A DNA stretch of 64,000 bases from Leptolyngbya sp. SIO1E4 (GCA_010672825.2 JAAHFU020000002.1:186001-250000); one strand, 5' to 3'; numbered from the stretch's first letter, positions 1 through 9,042 are shown. Notes: a model not told the origin generated them from the sequence alone. A program made the numbers and translations.

Positions 1-364
1 GCACGGTCCACTCAAGGGAGGATATCAACAGGGGAAAAAAAATCTGCAAGAAAAATGCACACCTAGAGGCCTAAGTGTGCTGCCAAACTGAGCTCTTGCA
101 GTTTATTTGACCCCGCTTTTACGAGAAGGTTCCCCGCGATTTGGGCGAATTGATGACAGACTCAGCAGATGACCTCTGGGAACCTTCTGACCAACCCGCC
201 ACGTCAACGGTTACCGTAGCAGCACCCTGGCAAAACTGCCTCAGCCCAGCCTAGGCCAGGAGAAGTTTTGGAGGGGGTACGCTACTATGTGCGCAACCTC
301 GTTGTGCTGTTTTAGAGAATGAGATGCACTCATTAACGCCGTTTGACCTTAAGCGTGAGCCCCT
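1..364. other. Leading gene-free stretch with an 11-bp inverted repeat
   Basis: No convincing gene is seen. The arms AGAAGGTTCCC (124-134) and GGGAACCTTCT (178-188) are perfect complements separated by 43 bases and could form a stem-loop in RNA or mark a regulatory or terminator-like structure. A 33-codon ATG frame at 153 lies across the right arm and has no family resemblance that I recognise, so I do not call it. The last part is the 5' flank of the lysozyme-like gene, which has no strong ribosome binding site. Confidence 0.5.
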
Positions 365-1075
365 GTGACTTCTCTCCCCTCCCAAGATCGTTCTGCCAAA
401 GACTTGCCCCAGTCCTCTAAAACCGATCACGGGCCAATTTTGATAACGGCACTCATGTTTTTAGGAGTGGCCTGGCTTATTTCGAGTGAACATCCATTGA
501 TTATGGGGCGATCGCGACGCTTGCAGCAGGCTAACCCAGCTGTCGAAACGTTGCCCCTGGCAATGAACGGCGGCGATCCCCATGTGCGTGCGTTAATGCG
601 TACCATTTCAGCGGCTGAGTCTAACACGGCGCAACCCTATCACACCCTCTATGGGGGGCAGCTCATCCATGACCTCAGCCAGCATCCAGACGTGTGCATT
701 GATATTGTCGTGGGGCCAAACGTTGGAGATTGCACGACTGCCGCTGGGCGCTATCAGTTTTTGACTACAACCTGGCTTGATAAGGCTGAAAATTACCATT
801 CTCGCCCGCCCACGTGGTATGCCTGGTGGGTAGACTACAGTTTTGAACCCGTTTTCCAAGATGAGGTGGTGTATCGCTGGCTCACCGATCACGGTGCTTG
901 GGGGGTCGATATTTCTGAACTTCTCCGTCAAGGGCGTCTGGAAGAGGTGCTACAGATGCTGTCAGGAACCTGGACAAGCCTAGGATACGGGATTGAAGAT
1001 AATAGTGTGACGCCTTATTTAGGGCGAATTTATCAAGAGATTTTAGAAGACGAACTCCGCCAAGCACAACGGTAG
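365..1075 (+). CDS. Membrane-anchored lambda-lysozyme-like (GH104) muramidase
   Basis: The protein resembles the phage lambda endolysin R family (GH104), lytic transglycosylases that cut the MurNAc-GlcNAc bond of peptidoglycan. The segment from about residue 75 to 150 carries the family pattern: Glu85 in ISAAESN matches the catalytic Glu of lambda lysozyme (AWSEGT), followed by YGG-LIHDLSQHP and TAAGRYQF. A hydrophobic helix at about residues 25-41 suggests a membrane anchor with the enzyme outside the cytoplasm. The start is GTG with no clear ribosome binding site, so it is uncertain. No holin or phage genes lie nearby, so a cellular role in wall remodelling is more likely than a prophage lysis gene (inference). 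A TPR-CHAT gene follows on the same strand. Confidence 0.8.
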   Translation: MTSLPSQDRSAKDLPQSSKTDHGPILITALMFLGVAWLISSEHPLIMGRSRRLQQANPAVETLPLAMNGGDPHVRALMRTISAAESNTAQPYHTLYGGQLIHDLSQHPDVCIDIVVGPNVGDCTTAAGRYQFLTTTWLDKAENYHSRPPTWYAWWVDYSFEPVFQDEVVYRWLTDHGAWGVDISELLRQGRLEEVLQMLSGTWTSLGYGIEDNSVTPYLGRIYQEILEDELRQAQR

Positions 1076-1195
1076 ATCGGGGCGTACTCTTCTTTGTCAT
1101 TGCGTTTTCTTAAAAAAAAACGTTAACGGAAACCTTTTCTACGGAATCAACCAATTCTTGTGGGAAGACTGGGGCAGTTCTGTTGGAGTCCCCCC

Positions 1196-3202
1196 ATGGG
1201 TCGCTGTCGTCGTTGGCTTCGGTTGTTAGGGATTGCGATCGCCATCGCAATGATTTTACCGAGCTTGACTCAGTCAGTTGCGGTGGCCATGAGGCCTGTG
1301 TCTGCTGCGCCCGCATTTGCTTCTATAGACGTGGCTCAAACAGCTGTTGAGAGCCTGATTCAGCAGGCAGATGAGCAGTTTTATAACCGTGATTACACCA
1401 GTGCCGAGCGAAATTATCAGAGTGCCTTAGAGCAACTCCAGCAGACCCACCCTGATGCGGCTGATATTCCTCTCATTACCCATAACCTGGCCCGCACTTA
1501 CCTGCTGACAGCGCAATATACCCGAGCCCTGCCCCTGCTAGAAGCGTTAGATCGGGCTGGGCAAGCGACCACCAACGGGCTCAATAATCTGGCCTTGGCT
1601 CATTTTTACCTCGGCAATTACGCTGCAGCAGAGACGGTCTTGACGCGGGTGCTGACGGCATGGGATGCCATCCGCTCTAGGGATGATCTCGATGATTTGG
1701 ACAAAGTCACCCTGTTTGAACAGCAGGCCCACAGCTATGAACTCATGCAGCGGACGTTGGTGGCTCAAGGAAAAACCGATGCAGCCCTGGCCATGTCTGA
1801 GCGGGCCAGAGCGCGCGCGTTGGTTGAACGCTTAGTGCAGCAGCAGAGTGGAGATCCCCTTCCACCCCCGCTAACGGTGCCCCAAATTCAGGAGATCGCT
1901 CATCAGCAGAACACAACCTTAGTCATTTATTCGGTTTTAGGGAACGGATACCGCATTTTAGGAAACGAGGTAGAAACCGAAACGGATTTATTGACCTGGA
2001 TCGTTCCTCCCCAGGGGCCAATTTACTTCCAGACAACCCCCCTCAGTCCCTTTTGGGGCGGTACTGCCCCTCTCCGTGCGCTTTCCCCTTTGGAAAGCCT
2101 TCTGCAGCAAACACAAGTGGCTCTCGGGGTTGCAAGTCGGGGGGTGGGCGTGGTGGCGAATGAGCGCCGCGTGACGGATGGTTTGCCCCCGGCCAGTCCG
2201 CTGCCGATGCGATCGCTCTATGAAATCTTGATTGCGCCCATTGCGCCTCAACTACCGGCAGCGCCCGAGGCGCTGGTGACCTTTATTCCCCAAGGGCCAT
2301 TGTTTCTGGTGCCCTTTGCTGCATTGCCTAGCCCAGAGGGCACCTATCTAATTGATCACCATGCGATCTCAATTGCCCCTTCAGTGCAGGCCCTGGCCTT
2401 GGCGGCTCAAGCTGACGGGGGCGCGACTGGTCGTTTGGTCGTGGGCAACCCAGTGACGATGCCGAGACTGCCCGCAGACATGGATACTCTGCCCCAACAC
2501 CTGCCTCCTTTACCCGGTGCAGAACAAGAAGCCCAGGCGATCGCAACCCTGTTGAATACCGTACCCCTGGTGCGCGAACAAGCCACCGAAACCGCTGTGG
2601 TACAGCAGATGCCCCAGCAGGAGATCATTCACCTGGCTACCCACGGCCTCTTAAATCTAGACTCTCGGCTGAATGAGTTTGGCTTACCGACGGATCCTAA
2701 TGCCCAGACCGCCACCGATGCGCAGGTGTACGTCAACCCAGGGGCCGTGATTGTCGGGGATAACGTTTCCGTGGGTGGGGTGGATACCCGTGTGTCTTTG
2801 GCACGCGAGCGAGTGGTGCGGGTGAGCGCTCCAGGGGTATTAGCGCTGGCTCCCTCTAGCACTGATGATGGTTGGCTAACGGCGGAAGAAATTGCGAGTC
2901 TTGATTTACAGGCCGATCTTGTCATCTTGAGTGCTTGCGATACCGGACGTGGCCGCATCACGGGAGATGGGGTTGTGGGGCTAACGCGGGCCTTTTTAGC
3001 AGCCGGTGCAGACACCGTTGTGGTTTCCCTATGGCAAGTGCCAGATATCCCTACCGCAGCGCTAATGGTGGCTTTTTATGAGCAGCTAGCGCAAGTGCAA
3101 AATAAAGCCCAGGCGCTACAGCAGGCGATGCAGATCACGAAGCAGCAATTTCCAGATCCGCTGAATTGGTCGGCGTTTGTGCTGGTTGGTGAGACGAGTT
3201 AG
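1196..3202 (+). CDS. Exported TPR-CHAT domain protein
   Basis: CHAT domains are caspase-like cysteine peptidases, common in cyanobacteria, and usually joined to TPR repeats that bind partners. Here TPR-like repeats cover about residues 45-210 and the CHAT domain about 335-665. The catalytic dyad is visible: His483 in HLATHG and Cys581 in LSACDTG. I place the start at an ATG preceded by GGAG 7 bases upstream; the frame can be extended to a GTG 36 bases earlier without a ribosome site. From the chosen start, the first ~30 residues form a basic then hydrophobic segment that looks like a signal peptide or membrane anchor, so the peptidase may act in the periplasm or at the membrane. The region before the catalytic Cys has an insertion rich in polar residues. 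Substrate unknown. Confidence 0.85.
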   Translation: MGRCRRWLRLLGIAIAIAMILPSLTQSVAVAMRPVSAAPAFASIDVAQTAVESLIQQADEQFYNRDYTSAERNYQSALEQLQQTHPDAADIPLITHNLARTYLLTAQYTRALPLLEALDRAGQATTNGLNNLALAHFYLGNYAAAETVLTRVLTAWDAIRSRDDLDDLDKVTLFEQQAHSYELMQRTLVAQGKTDAALAMSERARARALVERLVQQQSGDPLPPPLTVPQIQEIAHQQNTTLVIYSVLGNGYRILGNEVETETDLLTWIVPPQGPIYFQTTPLSPFWGGTAPLRALSPLESLLQQTQVALGVASRGVGVVANERRVTDGLPPASPLPMRSLYEILIAPIAPQLPAAPEALVTFIPQGPLFLVPFAALPSPEGTYLIDHHAISIAPSVQALALAAQADGGATGRLVVGNPVTMPRLPADMDTLPQHLPPLPGAEQEAQAIATLLNTVPLVREQATETAVVQQMPQQEIIHLATHGLLNLDSRLNEFGLPTDPNAQTATDAQVYVNPGAVIVGDNVSVGGVDTRVSLARERVVRVSAPGVLALAPSSTDDGWLTAEEIASLDLQADLVILSACDTGRGRITGDGVVGLTRAFLAAGADTVVVSLWQVPDIPTAALMVAFYEQLAQVQNKAQALQQAMQITKQQFPDPLNWSAFVLVGETS

Positions 3203-3293
3203 GGCAATCTCATAAATCTAAAATGAGAGAAAAATAGCAATTCTGTAACGAGTTTGTTACATTAGTAATGAACCCTTAAGAAGGTGCTTTACG

Positions 3294-3467
3294 ATGCGTT
3301 ACTCCTCACGCCATTACAATCTTCGTTCTGAGCAGACTCAGGCCAAGGTTGCGGTCTATTCAGAAAGAATGGTTGCTGGACAGACCTTTCAGCAGCAGCT
3401 TCAAGAACTTTTGCTGCTAGTGGCTGCGATCGCATCCGTGATGTCAGCGTTTTGGATTCTGCATTAA
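3294..3467 (+). CDS. Small single-helix membrane protein, 57 residues
   Basis: I do not recognise a family. The frame opens with a basic, polar N-terminal part and ends in one hydrophobic helix of about 18 residues (LLLLVAAIASVMSAFWIL), typical of small membrane-bound subunits or regulators. An AAGAAGG sequence about 8 bases before the ATG is a plausible ribosome site. It is followed within 15 bases by a strong intrinsic terminator, which supports a real, independently ended transcript. It lies 91 bases after the CHAT gene on the same strand and could be co-transcribed with it. Confidence 0.5.
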   Translation: MRYSSRHYNLRSEQTQAKVAVYSERMVAGQTFQQQLQELLLLVAAIASVMSAFWILH

Positions 3468-3479
3468 TTTCCGAACGGT

Positions 3480-3515
3480 AAAGTGGGTGCCCCCGTCTGG
3501 AAGCACCCACTTTTT
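3480..3515 (+). terminator. Intrinsic terminator after the 57-residue gene
   Basis: The arms AAAGTGGGTGC and GCACCCACTTT are perfect 11-bp complements around a 12-base loop, and the right arm runs into five T residues. This is a classic Rho-independent structure ending the CHAT/small protein transcript. Confidence 0.85.
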
Positions 3516-3535
3516 GAAAACAAAACTTTTTGCTG

Positions 3536-3601
3536 GCTGAGTCCCTGTTTTAGAGAATCCTGTATCAACAGGTTTTTCAGAAGTAGGAACTCAGCTTTTT
3601 G
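3536..3601 (+). terminator. Second, two-tier hairpin with T-tract
   Basis: An outer stem (GCTGAGT with ACTCAGC) encloses an inner hairpin (CCTGTT with AACAGG) and ends in six T residues. It sits 20 bases after the first terminator. It could be a back-up terminator, or the end of a short RNA starting between the two. A direct protein-coding role is unlikely because the region is so structured. Confidence 0.5.
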
Positions 3602-3617
3602 CGTGTTGGGATATTTT

Positions 3618-3710
3618 ATGGCGGTGTGCATTCCGATAAAGCACACCCCGATCCCTAAATCCTACCCCTGTCTTGACCCAGATTTGCTGGACTCAACTGA
3701 ACAGGGCTAT
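3618..3710 (-). repeat. Dispersed ~95-bp repeat, copy 1 (reverse)
   Basis: This copy reads, on the minus strand, ATAGCCCTGTTCAGTTGAGT at one end and ATGCACACCGCCAT at the other, with a C/T-rich middle containing CCCTGTCTTGACCCAGAT on the plus strand. Five related copies lie elsewhere in the window at 9301, 9970, 23813, 48480 and 60281. It is intergenic, between a terminator and the 3' end of the DUF4079 gene. Confidence 0.8.
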
Positions 3711-3729
3711 CGGAAGCGTTGCCTTCAGG

Positions 3730-4212
3730 TTAAATAGACAAGCCTAATTTGACCCCTAAGGCTGCGTGGAGGAAGAGCAAAATCATGGCAATACTGCCGA
3801 TGTAGGCATGGGTGGTTCTTAAGGAGAGTTGGCCGCCACCAAACTTAGTGCCAGAGAGGACGCCATTGAGCCCCAGCAGCCCAACTGCAGCTGACCCCGT
3901 CCAGAAGTGAGAGCTTTCTAGGATGGGGTGGTTTTGCATCACCAGGGACAGGATGCCCCCGGTGTATCCCAGTGCGATGAAAAGGAACATCAGCGGTGCC
4001 AGCTTACGGTGATCTGCTCTAGCTTTCAGCGCGACGTCAGTTTCTTGGGCGGTGCGCCCTCGCCAACCAGCCCAAGCCACATAAATCCCCAACACAAAAA
4101 TGACGATGCCCATCATGGCAGGATGCCCCCAATGGATGATGGGTTCAGGGAAATTAAAGCTCGCAAACCAGTCTGCGATCGGTTTCAAAAAGGCGGTGAG
4201 TTGAGAAGCCAA
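3730..4212 (-). CDS. DUF4079 family membrane protein
   Basis: This is a cyanobacterial and plastid-type integral membrane protein with four predicted helices and conserved His residues (HWGHPAMMG near the start, TTHAYIGS and FLHAALG near the end). The layout recalls small b-type-cytochrome-like four-helix proteins, but haem binding is only inference. I choose a TTG start because AGGAGA lies 7-8 bases before it in the transcript; the frame can be extended nine codons to another TTG that has no ribosome site. The gene is transcribed downstream of glyQ, 77 bases away, and may share its message. Function in the cell is not known. Confidence 0.8.
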   Translation of the reverse strand: MASQLTAFLKPIADWFASFNFPEPIIHWGHPAMMGIVIFVLGIYVAWAGWRGRTAQETDVALKARADHRKLAPLMFLFIALGYTGGILSLVMQNHPILESSHFWTGSAAVGLLGLNGVLSGTKFGGGQLSLRTTHAYIGSIAMILLFLHAALGVKLGLSI

Positions 4213-4289
4213 AGCGAAATCTCCTGACTGCGTGATCAATGCTTAATATGTCTTAACATGCCATATTTGGTTAGATCCCGCAGCCTGGA

Positions 4290-5177
4290 TTATGCAGCGG
4301 TTTCTTGAGCTTCCTTTAAAAGAGGAAAGCCCAAGGCTTCTCGCTGCTCTAAATAAAGTTGGGCAACCCGTCGGGCTAAACCTCGCACTTGCCGAATGTA
4401 ACGGGTGCGCTCGGTCACCGAAATCACCCCCCGTGCATCTAGCAGGTTAAAGGTATGGGAGCACTTCAGCACATAGTCATAGCTCGGTAACACCAATCCT
4501 TTATCCATCAGCTGCTCGGCCTCTTTTTGATAAAGGGTAAACAGCGTGAATAGCAGTTCTGGATCTGACTCATCAAAGTTGTACTTAGAGTGCTCAATTT
4601 CCCCCTGCATATGGATGTCTCCATAGGTGAGGTGGTCATTCCACTGGATCTTGGCTATGGCGTCTACTTCTTGCAGGTACATGGTCAAGCGCTCTAGCCC
4701 ATAGGTCAGTTCGATAGAAACCGGATGGCAATCGATGCCTCCGCATTGTTGGAAATAGGTGAACTGGGTAATTTCCATGCCGTCTAGCCAAACTTCCCAG
4801 CCAACGCCCCAGGCTCCCACTGCGGCGTCTTCCCAGTTGTCTTCCACAAAGCGGATGTCGTGATCTTCGGGTTTAATGCCGAGGGCCCGTAAGGACGCTA
4901 GATAAACGTCTTGAATGTTGCTGGGTGAGGGCTTGATCAACACCTGGTATTGATAGTAATGCTGATAGCGATTGGGGTTTTCGCCGTAGCGCCCATCTGC
5001 CGGACGCCGACAGGGTTCTACATAGGCTACTGACCAGGGTTCTGGCCCGATCGCCCGCAAAAACGTATGGGGGCTTTTAGTACCTGCGCCCTTTTCGGTA
5101 TCGTAGGGCTGCACAATTAAGCAGCCTTGATCACTCCAGAACGAATGTAGTGTGGCAATCACAGACTGAAAATTCAC
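4290..5177 (-). CDS. glyQ: Glycine-tRNA ligase alpha subunit
   Basis: GlyQ is the catalytic alpha chain of the bacterial alpha2-beta2 glycyl-tRNA synthetase, which charges tRNA-Gly with glycine. The 295-residue length fits the family. Typical blocks are seen: the start [17 protein letters not shown], the [20 protein letters not shown] segment and the [19 protein letters not shown] region. The start codon is GTG, supported by AAGGGGAG seven bases upstream. The beta subunit gene glyS is not in the window, so the two chains are encoded at separate sites, as is usual in cyanobacteria. Confidence 0.97.
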   Translation of the reverse strand: MNFQSVIATLHSFWSDQGCLIVQPYDTEKGAGTKSPHTFLRAIGPEPWSVAYVEPCRRPADGRYGENPNRYQHYYQYQVLIKPSPSNIQDVYLASLRALGIKPEDHDIRFVEDNWEDAAVGAWGVGWEVWLDGMEITQFTYFQQCGGIDCHPVSIELTYGLERLTMYLQEVDAIAKIQWNDHLTYGDIHMQGEIEHSKYNFDESDPELLFTLFTLYQKEAEQLMDKGLVLPSYDYVLKCSHTFNLLDARGVISVTERTRYIRQVRGLARRVAQLYLEQREALGFPLLKEAQETAA

Positions 5178-5289
5178 GCCAACTCCCCTTGCTGCTCATC
5201 TCGTCTCAACATTTCTGACTCTACGTTAAAAGGTCTGTTTCTGTCTGAACCCGGTCAGACTCTTTCCGCTAAGGCTCTATCGAGACCCC

Positions 5290-5340
5290 AAATTTTTGCC
5301 TCTGCAAAATTTTTGCCTCTGCAAAATTTTTGCCTCTGAA
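5290..5340. repeat. Three tandem copies of a 17-bp unit
   Basis: The unit AAATTTTTGCCTCTGCA occurs three times in a row; the third copy differs at one base. It lies between the carboxypeptidase 3' end and the glyQ start, about 110 bases upstream of glyQ. It is too short and close-set to be a CRISPR array and is probably a slippage-type repeat. Confidence 0.9.
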
Positions 5341-5347
5341 AAGCTAT

Positions 5348-6673
5348 TCAAAATGGGAGGTTGCGGTCGGGGTCACCTAATTGATAAGGACTCTGCCCCA
5401 TGATGACTTTGGGTTGCAATGTGTCGGGGGCAGGGGCTTGCCCCCAGTGTTGAGCTAGCGTCTCTAGCAACGCGTCTTGCTGAGCCCTTAAAAGGTCAAG
5501 ATTGCCCCCTCGATTTTGAATAGAGAACCAAACCGGCCCGCGATCGCGGGTTGGAAACACCCCTGCCAGCGAACTGACGACAGCCAGGGTGCCAGTCTTA
5601 AGGGCTGCCTGGTTGGGCAGCTCACGATAGATCAGGGTGCCTTGATCTTGCCCCGCCACCGGCATCACGTCTGAAATAGACAGACCATGGGGCCGCAGGT
5701 GCCGCTGAATCGCCAATAGCATCGAGACAACAGCCCGAGGCGAGAGTTTATTTTCTTCCCCTAGCCCTGAGCCGTTAATGAGGCGGATTTCTGATAGGGA
5801 AATGTCGGTTTCCTCAACAACTTTGGCCGCAACGGTGTTAATGCCCCCAGCCGCTCGGGCTAGCTCCTCTGCCATGGCATTGTTGCTATAAATGTTCATC
5901 GCTTTGAGCAATGCCACTAACTGGAGCGACTGATGACGAATCAGCCATTGAGATATCTCAGGGGTCGATGCTGCTGGTTGAACGATGACTTCTCCACTAA
6001 TGGCTAGGGAGGGTTGAGGCGTGTCAGGGGGCATGGTGTCATAGATCCACCAGACCTCCTCAGACCAGCGATTGACGTCGATCGCTTCCACAAAAAGTTC
6101 GCCAGATCGATAGGCATCGACCTCAAAATTCATGGCGAAATTGCCCAAAATGATCAGGTTGCCTGAGACCTGTTGAATCCCCTTTTGCTGTAGCGTATTG
6201 GCCAACGCGATCGCCTCTTCCCAAACGAAGTACGGATCGCCATCCCAGCGAATGACTAAATCCCCCTGGAGTACGCCGTTCTCAATGACGCCAGTGTGGC
6301 CTACCAGCGTTTCAAAGCGGTGGTTTACTTTCCAGGTATTTAAGGCTGCCAGGGTGGTTGCTATTTTGGTCAAGGATGCGGCAGAGAGCGCTTGATTACC
6401 TTGGTGGGTGGCGATCGCTGTGGCCCCGGTTTGTACCCAAATCCCCTGTTCCTTTGCTGGGTACCCCTGCTCAGTTAAGTTAGTGAGATAACTGCGCACC
6501 AGGGTCGCTGCCTGGGGGTCAGGGGCATTCATAGCCAGTATCCAAGGTGACTGCCAGCTAATTACAGTCTCCATTGATGGCCATTCGATGGGATGGAAAG
6601 GGGCTACAGTTTCTGGCTGATTTCCAATGAGCGATGATAGGAAACCGAGTGACAATAATGCCTTATGCAGCAT
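5348..6673 (-). CDS. dacB: D-Ala-D-Ala carboxypeptidase/endopeptidase (S13, PBP4-like)
   Basis: Peptidase family S13 trims or opens peptide cross-links in peptidoglycan in the periplasm. All three penicillin-binding-protein motifs are present: SLTK with Ser100 as nucleophile, SNN near residue 262, and KTGT near residue 355. The N-terminus is a hydrophobic signal-like segment after MLHK. The 441-residue length fits the cyanobacterial members. It starts with ATG and is divergent from the DUF362 gene across an 88-bp gap, which must hold both promoters. Confidence 0.9.
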   Translation of the reverse strand: MLHKALLSLGFLSSLIGNQPETVAPFHPIEWPSMETVISWQSPWILAMNAPDPQAATLVRSYLTNLTEQGYPAKEQGIWVQTGATAIATHQGNQALSAASLTKIATTLAALNTWKVNHRFETLVGHTGVIENGVLQGDLVIRWDGDPYFVWEEAIALANTLQQKGIQQVSGNLIILGNFAMNFEVDAYRSGELFVEAIDVNRWSEEVWWIYDTMPPDTPQPSLAISGEVIVQPAASTPEISQWLIRHQSLQLVALLKAMNIYSNNAMAEELARAAGGINTVAAKVVEETDISLSEIRLINGSGLGEENKLSPRAVVSMLLAIQRHLRPHGLSISDVMPVAGQDQGTLIYRELPNQAALKTGTLAVVSSLAGVFPTRDRGPVWFSIQNRGGNLDLLRAQQDALLETLAQHWGQAPAPDTLQPKVIMGQSPYQLGDPDRNLPF

Positions 6674-6761
6674 TTACAGGACACTCCAAACATCGGCAAT
6701 TATCCTAACGGACTCACGGTAATTTAAATACCATTCAAAGTGCCATATTAATCTTTTAGCG

Positions 6762-7556
6762 ATGCCTGCTATTACAAACTCAACGGCGCGGGTGGCTGAA
6801 ACTGCATCCTTTTGCTACCAACCCCCCCTAACGGCGTGCAACGCCCGCAAAATTTTGGTGAAGCCGAACCTGGGCTACCCAGTTGGCCCCCCGGCTACCG
6901 TTAGCATGGCCGTCCTACAGCAGGTTTTAACCGGTCTGCGCCAGGTCAGCCCTGAGGCCGAGATTTTAATTGTGGAGGGTGTCTGTTCAAAGGTCTCTTT
7001 TGCAGACATTATGGGCCAGTTGGGGCTGTATCTTTTGCTGGATGAGGGGATGCAGATCCTGGATGCTGATACCCTAGCGCTAGCGGAATATCCCAACCTT
7101 GCTCCTTCCCCTGTCCGGTTTCATAGCTTGTGGGCGCCTCGCTTGCTGCAAACCGTTGATTGCCGGATTTCTGTCGGGGCCTTTAAACGGACGACCTTGA
7201 AGGGGCGATCGCTCATTTCTGCGGCGTTGAAAAATTTGTACGGTCTGTTTCCCCGCGCTCACTACAGAGCCCGCAGCGCCAGCTCTCGGGGCCAGTTGCA
7301 TCGTCCATCGGTGCCTCAAGTGCTACAGGATGTGTATTTCACCATCGGGCACCTATTTGAAGGCGCCGTTGTTGATTGTGATCAAAAATTTGTAAGCCGT
7401 GACTGGCGGCCCGATCGCGGAGATGCCGTTGCCATCGGGCATGTCATTTGGGGAGACGATATCCTGGCAGTGGATAGCCTGGCCTGTGAAATCGGTGGCG
7501 AACCCATACCTGCCTATCTCAAAACGATTCGGCAGCAGCGAGATTCATCGCCCTAG
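6762..7556 (+). CDS. DUF362 domain protein
   Basis: The protein matches the DUF362 family: an early ILVKPNLGYP block, a middle region of nucleotide-fold-like segments, and a late conserved GDAVAIGHVIWGDDILAVDSLAC block. Some DUF362 proteins are fused to ferredoxin domains; this 264-residue version has none and no CxxC clusters. Function is not established. The stop codon shares the four bases CTAG with the stop of the convergent CHAD gene, so the two messages overlap at their 3' ends. Confidence 0.75.
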   Translation: MPAITNSTARVAETASFCYQPPLTACNARKILVKPNLGYPVGPPATVSMAVLQQVLTGLRQVSPEAEILIVEGVCSKVSFADIMGQLGLYLLLDEGMQILDADTLALAEYPNLAPSPVRFHSLWAPRLLQTVDCRISVGAFKRTTLKGRSLISAALKNLYGLFPRAHYRARSASSRGQLHRPSVPQVLQDVYFTIGHLFEGAVVDCDQKFVSRDWRPDRGDAVAIGHVIWGDDILAVDSLACEIGGEPIPAYLKTIRQQRDSSP

Positions 7557-8689
7557 GCATCCGCAGTCTTATCAGTATCCGAATCAGTATCCGAATCAGT
7601 CTCTGAGGTCGGGGGAGATTCCTGGACGGTGGGCTTTTTTGCCTCAGATGCCTTAGCACTGGGCTTTTCGGCTAGAGGTTGATGGGCTTTTGGGGGAGCT
7701 TTTTTGCTGTTGGTCTCTGGCAGAAAATCGTCAGCACCAGGGTGCATCAAAAGTTGCCGAAGCGTTTCCCGATGCTTAGGCGTCAGGTAGTGTTGCTGGA
7801 GAGTTTGCCACTGTTGCCAAGCTCGGTGGCGGCTGTCCTTCAGTAGCGCTTTGAGAGTCGGGAGTTTCGTTTCCCACTTGGGCATTGCCTGGTGCAAGAA
7901 ATCTTTCATGACCAAGGTGTCTTGCAGCGTCCCGAGCGTATCTTGTAAGTCTGAGAGGTTGGCCAAATCCTCCTTGAGGCGATCGCCATAAAACGCTGAC
8001 ACCACCCGCAGCTGGTAACGGACTCGTTTGACCTGCTTTCTTAGGCTATGCAGGGTGTCACTATGGGTTACGACCGCAATATCGACCTCATCGGCACTTA
8101 AGTGAGTATCTGGCTTGAGTTTGCCGGTCATACTTTTGACCTCAACTAACCAACCCGGATGGAGCCAGAGATGACTCACGAGGGGTAGGGTCAGGTCAGG
8201 CAGGACAGTGTCGATTTCTAACCGGGCGGTTTGATTACAGTCAGGATTGAGAACCCATTGATACAAGCTGGTTTTGAACGCTTTATAGCGATTACTCTTC
8301 AGCGTCGATTTCGTTTGCTTGTAAGCCTTTTTACGTTTTTTCTTGAGATAGTTAAAAACGATTGACAGAATATCTCGTTCGATGTGAGGCAAATCCGGTA
8401 AATATTGTTCTTGCAATACAGCAGCAATAACGTCCAAATCTCGCAGCTTCCCTAAGTGTCTTGAGATCGCCGAGACCTGAGACTCACTGCCTGCTTTGGG
8501 TAAGAAAATTCCGGGCGCAAAGACTTGCATCACTGTCCGCAGTCTTCGGAGGCTTATCCTCATCTGATGCAAATTCTCAGGATCCCGATCTTTGATAACT
8601 GGCTTTTCGTAGCTTTCCGCTTTTTGAAGGTAGGTCTCGATCGCTTGGGTAGCCAGAGCACCAACTGTTTTTTGAACGGTGGTTGCCAT
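7553..8689 (-). CDS. CHAD domain protein
   Basis: CHAD domains are all-helical, His- and Arg-rich modules that bind inorganic polyphosphate. Two repeats are visible: LHQMRISLRRLR at about residue 41 and LHSLRKQVKRVRYQLR at about residue 215, each with the conserved His and basic helix. The last ~55 residues are a low-complexity Lys/Pro/Ala tail ending in a short TDSD repeat that comes from a 12-bp tandem repeat in the DNA. There is no CYTH partner domain in the protein. A link to polyphosphate granules is inference from the family. The gene ends inside the convergent DUF362 stop codon. Confidence 0.85.
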   Translation of the reverse strand: MATTVQKTVGALATQAIETYLQKAESYEKPVIKDRDPENLHQMRISLRRLRTVMQVFAPGIFLPKAGSESQVSAISRHLGKLRDLDVIAAVLQEQYLPDLPHIERDILSIVFNYLKKKRKKAYKQTKSTLKSNRYKAFKTSLYQWVLNPDCNQTARLEIDTVLPDLTLPLVSHLWLHPGWLVEVKSMTGKLKPDTHLSADEVDIAVVTHSDTLHSLRKQVKRVRYQLRVVSAFYGDRLKEDLANLSDLQDTLGTLQDTLVMKDFLHQAMPKWETKLPTLKALLKDSRHRAWQQWQTLQQHYLTPKHRETLRQLLMHPGADDFLPETNSKKAPPKAHQPLAEKPSAKASEAKKPTVQESPPTSETDSDTDSDTDKTADA

Positions 8690-8969
8690 GTAACGCGGGG
8701 GGACTCCACACTAACGACAGAACAAGCGTGCTATCAGGGCCTAATCTGAGATAGCGAGAAGCTAGTTTAACTCGTTCTTAATTTGATGCCAACTCTCAAA
8801 ATGTCGCATCTACTCGCGATTAGATTGAGTTCTTTAAAGAATGCTTCCTTAGGGAAGAATTAAGAGAAAGTCGCTTTTTGTCATAACTTGCAAATAACCG
8901 TTGCAATGTTTAATTACAACTGCAAGATAGGTTCATTACGAATACTCCATGCTTACGCAAGTTACCCCA

Positions 8970-9042
8970 TAGAATATAAATAGAGGCTAAACTTACACTC
9001 CTTTTCCCCCCAAGCTCACCTGAGGTTGGGGGTTTGCTTTCG
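8970..9042 (+). ncRNA. Candidate short RNA ending in a C/G-rich terminator
   Basis: A -10-like TAGAAT lies at 8970-8975 and the strong hairpin at 9007-9032 follows about 30 bases after the expected start, so a transcript of about 55-60 bases would result. The segment before the hairpin is unpaired and pyrimidine rich (ACACTCCTTTTCC), a composition found in sRNAs that pair with ribosome sites. Size and layout recall cyanobacterial Yfr1, but its ACUCCUCACAC core is not seen, so I do not assign it. No protein gene reads into this terminator on the plus strand. Confidence 0.3.
9007..9036 (+). terminator. Strong intrinsic hairpin
   Basis: CCCCCAA (9007-9013) pairs with TTGGGGG (9026-9032) and an inner CTCA/TGAG stem closes the loop, followed by a short T-rich tail (TTTGCTTT). 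It may end the candidate short RNA just upstream. Confidence 0.6.

Noticed and set aside
153-254. A 33-codon frame in the leading region
   Set aside because: It overlaps the right arm of the inverted repeat and shows no family or ribosome site.
365-1075. Prophage lysis gene
   Set aside because: The lysozyme-like protein is related to lambda R, but no other phage gene is near it.
2629-3015. A 128-codon minus-strand frame opposite the CHAT gene
   Set aside because: Shadow frame; the plus strand here encodes the catalytic part of CHAT.
3483-3737. An 84-codon plus-strand frame after the small membrane protein
   Set aside because: It starts inside a terminator, crosses a second hairpin and then the dispersed repeat, so it is not a plausible gene.
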